18,000 nucleotides of DNA, taken from assembly GCA_023453665.1 (NCBI GenBank), contig JAEXTA010000113.1:1-18000 (forward strand), in the 5' to 3' direction. Shown here one piece after another: positions 14,989 to 18,000 of the stretch (within the stretch, counting starts at the first letter, position 1; each line of letters opens with the position of its first letter). The DNA is from Bacteroidota bacterium. Its GTDB lineage: Bacteria; Bacteroidota; Ignavibacteria; Ignavibacteriales; Ignavibacteriaceae. A program made the translations under genes and the position numbers. A model generated the notes under the pieces. The model did not search any database, was not told the DNA's origin, and was given only the letters and a program-made list of their open reading frames with translations.

Positions 14989-15363
14989 ATGGATGCTGAA
15001 AAAAAAATTATTCTGTCAGGCGGTGTATTCGGTTTTCTCGGTGTAGCGTTAGGTGCCTTCGGTGCGCACGGATTAAAGAATATCCTAACTCCTGAACTTC
15101 TTGAAGTTTTCAGAACCGGGGTATTGTATCAATTAATTCATTCAGTTGTAATTTTGGCGATTGGCTTATCCGGCAGAAAAGAGTTTAATATTGCCTCAAT
15201 GTTTATAAGCGTGGGTATTATTTTATTTTCCTTTTCACTTTATGCTTATACTCTGACAGGAATAAAATTTATAGCAATGGTAACTCCGATTGGAGGAGTA
15301 TCATTCCTTATTGGCTGGCTTCTGATGATTATTAAAGCTGTTCAGAATAAAACCAAATGCTAA
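14989..15363 (+). CDS. DUF423 (YgdD-type) small integral membrane protein
   Basis: This 124-residue, four-helix membrane protein matches DUF423 by several segments: GVALGAFGAHGLKN near the start, VLYQLIHSVVILAIGL, GIILFSFSLYAYTLTG, and VTPIGGVSFLIGWLLMI near the end. The family is widespread, but its biochemical role is not established. The ATG is preceded by TTAGGAAAGAAT, a reasonable ribosome binding site. It is divergent from the OB-fold/uvrB operon. Its stop codon overlaps that of the convergent methyltransferase gene by four bases. Confidence 0.92.
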   Translation: MDAEKKIILSGGVFGFLGVALGAFGAHGLKNILTPELLEVFRTGVLYQLIHSVVILAIGLSGRKEFNIASMFISVGIILFSFSLYAYTLTGIKFIAMVTPIGGVSFLIGWLLMIIKAVQNKTKC

Positions 15364-15923
15364 CTATTCTTAACCGCTTTCAGTTTGAAAAAAACTTCTT
15401 CGGGGGAAAAAATACCTGAGAAAAACCTTTCGTACATAACGGGTTCCATGTTTACGATAATATCCATCCACTTTAATGCTGCAAAGTGTGAAGTGATAAA
15501 TTTTTTTTCCAGGACTTCAAACTGCGCACCTGTTTCATAATTAGTGCGGTGATTTAATTTCCACTTCTCATAAAACTTCAACTTGCGGTTGCCTATGTAC
15601 TCATAATTATCAAAAGTTCTAATTGAAAATGGAATTTTATGATCCGGGTCACCAAAGTATTTTGTGTTAAGAAAAAACGGGGCATATACAATTAAAAGTC
15701 CGTTTGGTTTAAGTATCCTGTAAAGTTCAGTTAGAGTTTTATTAAAGTTCTCTATATGCTCTAGAACATGTGATGCATAGATTTCGTCAAACGTATTAGC
15801 TTCAAACGGGTACGGGAAGGTGTTAATGTCGTGGATCATATTTCCGCCGTAATCAACAATGTCAATGTTGATGTAACCTTCTTTAATATCTTTTCCGCAG
15901 CCGAGGTTGAGTTTCTTGCTCAA
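15360..15923 (-). CDS. Class I SAM-dependent methyltransferase
   Basis: This 187-residue protein has the class I methyltransferase core. Motif I is LNLGCGKD near residue 5. An acidic strand end follows (INIDIVD), then a DTFDEIYASHVLEHI segment near residue 45-57, typical of the Methyltransf_11 group, and LYRILKPNGLLIVYAP. The C-terminal half (RTFDNYEYIGNRKLKFYEKW onwards) probably forms the substrate-specific part. Proteins of this type often act on small molecules or cell-surface sugars, but nothing here fixes the substrate. It follows miaE by 17 bases and is likely last in the barrel protein-miaE-methyltransferase group. Confidence 0.88.
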   Translation of the reverse strand: MSKKLNLGCGKDIKEGYINIDIVDYGGNMIHDINTFPYPFEANTFDEIYASHVLEHIENFNKTLTELYRILKPNGLLIVYAPFFLNTKYFGDPDHKIPFSIRTFDNYEYIGNRKLKFYEKWKLNHRTNYETGAQFEVLEKKFITSHFAALKWMDIIVNMEPVMYERFFSGIFSPEEVFFKLKAVKNS

Positions 15924-15940
15924 GTTTGTCCTGTTATTTT

Positions 15941-16516
15941 TTATCCGTGTATCGATGGATGATTTGGTAGTTGTTCAATAATTTTTGCTTCAATAGTTGA
16001 AAGTTCGTCAAGTCTTGTTTGAACTTCTTTTTCATCATAATAAAGCTTTGCTAATTTAATAAATGTAACGTAGTGGCCCGCCTCTGATGCGGCTAATTCT
16101 TTATAAAAATTTTTCAATTCTTCATCAGGGATGTTTTCTCCCAGCAATTGCAATCTTTCACATGACCGGGCTTCAATTAAACCTGAAACAATCAGCCTGT
16201 CAAGAATTCGTCCTGGCTCACTGGTTCTAAGGTGTGTCATTAATTCTTTTACATAAGGATCACCTTTATCCTTGCCTAAGGTAATTCCTTTTGAATTCAG
16301 AATCTGAACTACTGACCGGTAATGCCCAATTTCTTCTTCAATCAAATCTGACATTGTTAATGAAATCTCTGTATACTCAGGGTAACTGGACAATAGACTC
16401 ATTCCTGTTCCGGCAGCTTTCTTTTCACAGTGTGCATGATCCATGATAACTGCTTCAAGGTTTGATAAGGCAGTTTTTATCCATCCTTCTTTAGTGGAAT
16501 TTTTCAAACAGAGCAT
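15941..16516 (-). CDS. miaE: MiaE-like tRNA hydroxylase (diiron enzyme)
   Basis: MiaE hydroxylates the isopentenyl group of ms2i6A at tRNA position 37 using a diiron centre and oxygen. This 191-residue ferritin-like protein has metal-ligand candidates in the family pattern: a DHAHCEKKAA helix with Glu31, an EEEIGHY segment with His65, GLIEARSCER with Glu115, and ASEAGHY with Glu145 and His148. It starts six bases after the stop of the barrel protein gene and runs closely into the methyltransferase. Whether MiaB and MiaA are encoded elsewhere in the genome cannot be told. An oxygen-requiring enzyme suggests an organism that meets oxygen. Confidence 0.9.
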   Translation of the reverse strand: MLCLKNSTKEGWIKTALSNLEAVIMDHAHCEKKAAGTGMSLLSSYPEYTEISLTMSDLIEEEIGHYRSVVQILNSKGITLGKDKGDPYVKELMTHLRTSEPGRILDRLIVSGLIEARSCERLQLLGENIPDEELKNFYKELAASEAGHYVTFIKLAKLYYDEKEVQTRLDELSTIEAKIIEQLPNHPSIHG

Positions 16517-16522
16517 AAAGTC

Positions 16523-17251
16523 TTAAAAACCAAATAGTACCGAAAGTGTGAATTGAAGGTTATTTATACTTCTTGCATTTGCGACTACTGTTCTATCGTT
16601 TGCTGCATTGTAAAGTGGATCTTTTTCATCATTTAAGGAAGTGTAGGCATCGACTCTATCAAACGATGGAACACTTTTATATTCCCTTCCGACAGGATTT
16701 ACAAGATTGTAATGTATGCCTGCATCAAGGGTCATAACGGGACCTAATGATATTTCAACTCCGCCTCCAAATCCAAAACCAATCCTTGATTCAGAACCAA
16801 TTTCATAAGTTCTGCTCGGCACTCTTTGAACTCCCTGAAAGGTAACTTCACCGGAAATCGTATTGAAAGCTACATTTGCATCAAGGTAAGGTGTTATCGG
16901 AACCATCGGTATATTTATTTTGAATTCAGGTCCAACCCTAAGGGCTACAATTTTGTGCGAAAGTTCTATTTTATCCTGACTTGAAGTTGCATTCCCATCA
17001 TTTGAGAGGTTTGAATAATCAAGTTCACCTTTAAAAGAAATTGACAGAATGGATACTTTGGCTTTCAGGTGCAGATTGTAACCGGAACTCAACCCGTATT
17101 TAGTACCATTATAAAAATCAGTGGTACTTCCTCCATAGTCACCCGTTGGAGTTACATAGCCCAATCCGCCTCCAACTTTGACTGAAAGCTGTGAAAACGA
17201 TACTGATGAAAAAATGAAAGTGATCAGAACACATAGAATTAAATTTTTCAT
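16523..17251 (-). CDS. Outer-membrane beta-barrel protein
   Basis: This 242-residue protein begins with a clear signal peptide (MKNLILCVLITFIFSSVSFSQ, cleavage near residue 20). The mature part is made of amphipathic strands rich in Gly and aromatic residues: VKVGGGLGYVTP, YNLHLKAKVSILSISFKGEL, ALRVGPEFKINIP, GFGFGGGVEISLGP, LDAGIHYNLV and LQFTLSVLFGF, ending in the terminal Phe typical of barrels recognised by the BAM machinery. About eight strands fit an OmpW/OmpX-like small barrel. A strong AAGGAGG precedes the ATG. It probably leads a transcript with miaE and the methyltransferase. The specific cargo or role is not known. Confidence 0.85.
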   Translation of the reverse strand: MKNLILCVLITFIFSSVSFSQLSVKVGGGLGYVTPTGDYGGSTTDFYNGTKYGLSSGYNLHLKAKVSILSISFKGELDYSNLSNDGNATSSQDKIELSHKIVALRVGPEFKINIPMVPITPYLDANVAFNTISGEVTFQGVQRVPSRTYEIGSESRIGFGFGGGVEISLGPVMTLDAGIHYNLVNPVGREYKSVPSFDRVDAYTSLNDEKDPLYNAANDRTVVANARSINNLQFTLSVLFGF

Positions 17252-17351
17252 GACTGATTTCCTCCTTTTATCTGAGTTATTTAAAATTACGTTTTTTAGA
17301 AATCGAATAAAACAGCTTAATAAAAAGATTAGTTAAAGTCTCATCAGGTTT

Positions 17352-17382
17352 AAAACAAAAAACCCGGTTTTTTGACCGGGTT
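17352..17382 (-). terminator. Rho-independent terminator after rlpA
   Basis: AACCCGGT and ACCGGGTT form a perfect 8-base stem with a 6-base loop. On the minus strand the T-run TTTTTTGTTTT follows. It begins about 20 bases past the rlpA stop and isolates rlpA from the barrel protein gene. Confidence 0.9.
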
Positions 17383-17403
17383 AGACAGTTAATATTTATT
17401 AAC

Positions 17404-17898
17404 TCAATTTAAGGTTATAACAGGGAAATTAACTCCCTTAAGTGTGATCTCCTCGACTTTTAGCTTGGCAACCCCTTTCCTCAGAATACCTAATTCAATA
17501 GCAGCAGCTTTGGATAAATCCAGGTGTCTGCCACCGATGTAGGGTCCGCGGTCATTGATTCTTACAACTACCGATTTCTCATTTTTCGGGTTTGTAATCT
17601 TTAAAAGGGTACCAAATTTCAACTTTTTATGAGCAGCAGTAAACGCCATTTGATCATAGATTTCACCATTTGCTGTTACTTTACCGTGAAATCCCGGTCC
17701 ATACCAGGAGGCTTTCATGTCTCCTATGTTAGTATAGTCGATCAATGATGTTTGGGGTAAGTTCTCTTCTTCATTAACTGGAATTGTTTCTGCATCCATC
17801 ACTGGTTCTTCCGAGACCGTTGTTTCTGTTTTAACAATTGTGAAACCAACCAGTGATATCATAACCAAGATTAAGAACATCTTCGTTAATGATTTCAA
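17404..17898 (-). CDS. rlpA: RlpA-family septal ring lytic transglycosylase (double-psi beta-barrel)
   Basis: RlpA proteins cleave or bind peptidoglycan glycan strands, often at the division site. The conserved domain is complete: ASWYGPGFHGKVTANGE, TAAHKKLKFGTLLKITN, VVVRINDRGPY and GRHLDLSKAAAIELG, with the Asp in the DLS segment as a candidate catalytic acid. A hydrophobic N-terminus (MFLILVMISLVGFTIV) acts as a signal or anchor, followed by an acidic, probably flexible linker of about 35 residues. There is no lipobox Cys and no C-terminal SPOR domain. I chose TTG 17898, which has GAGG six bases upstream. GTG 17910 adds four residues, and ATG 17880 is a shorter alternative. It is a single-gene transcript with a clear promoter and terminator. 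Confidence 0.93.
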   Translation of the reverse strand: MKSLTKMFLILVMISLVGFTIVKTETTVSEEPVMDAETIPVNEEENLPQTSLIDYTNIGDMKASWYGPGFHGKVTANGEIYDQMAFTAAHKKLKFGTLLKITNPKNEKSVVVRINDRGPYIGGRHLDLSKAAAIELGILRKGVAKLKVEEITLKGVNFPVITLN

Positions 17899-17935
17899 TA
17901 AATACCTCACTTATTATTATTTGAATTTGACACCC

Positions 17936-17966
17936 CAAAGTTATGGCCAGCCGGTTGAACAAACAA
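17936..17966 (-). promoter_or_regulatory. Bacteroidota-type promoter of rlpA
   Basis: On the minus strand TAACTTTG (17943 to 17936) matches TAnnTTTG. TTG (17966 to 17964) lies 20 bases upstream and TTTG (17963 to 17960) lies 16 bases upstream. The leader to the rlpA start is 25-37 bases depending on the start codon. Confidence 0.6.
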
Positions 17967-18000
17967 TTCAGGTTAAGTGTCTGAAGCTGCCGGATTTATA

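Overview
This 18 kb window is AT-rich chromosomal DNA with dense, short-spaced bacterial genes. The lineage is best guessed as the Ignavibacteria/Chlorobi side of the Bacteroidota. Three things point there: the overall gene content, a recurring promoter of the Bacteroidota type (TTG, 19-20 bases, TAnnTTTG, then a leader of about 25 bases) before several genes, and a lipoprotein with Fn3-like and propeller-like repeats. This placement is inferred; no rRNA or other taxonomic marker is present. There is no CRISPR array, tRNA, prophage or intact insertion sequence. No gene-free stretch exceeds 300 bases. The longest, 9226-9513, holds two promoters and otherwise nothing recognisable.

Layout. Positions 1-3556 (minus strand) hold a tight four-gene operon: two D-Ala-D-Ala-ligase-like ATP-grasp enzymes, a GNAT acetyltransferase and a lysine 2,3-aminomutase (kamA) that runs off the window edge. 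Next is recG (minus), then a divergent surface lipoprotein gene (plus). The plsY-gpsA phospholipid operon (minus) follows. A 54-residue lysine-rich protein (plus) has its own promoter and terminator. Positions 9877-11253 (plus) encode a second KamA-family radical SAM enzyme. Positions 11292-14885 (minus) hold ogt, nfu, uvrB and a small membrane-anchored OB-fold-like protein. A DUF423 membrane protein (plus) runs into a minus-strand group of outer-membrane barrel, miaE and SAM methyltransferase. The window ends with rlpA (minus).

Most of this is housekeeping: DNA repair (recG, uvrB, ogt), phospholipid synthesis (plsY, gpsA), Fe-S delivery (nfu), tRNA modification (miaE) and envelope (barrel protein, rlpA).

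The most interesting part is the 1-3556 operon. It looks like a compact pathway that makes beta-lysine, N-acylates something and forms one or two amide bonds. I do not recognise a described product for this combination. The second aminomutase keeps the catalytic residues of KamA, but Arg327 and Ser364 occupy the positions of the two lysine-binding aspartates. This suggests an acidic substrate such as glutamate. The window may therefore encode two beta-amino-acid-producing enzymes of different specificity.
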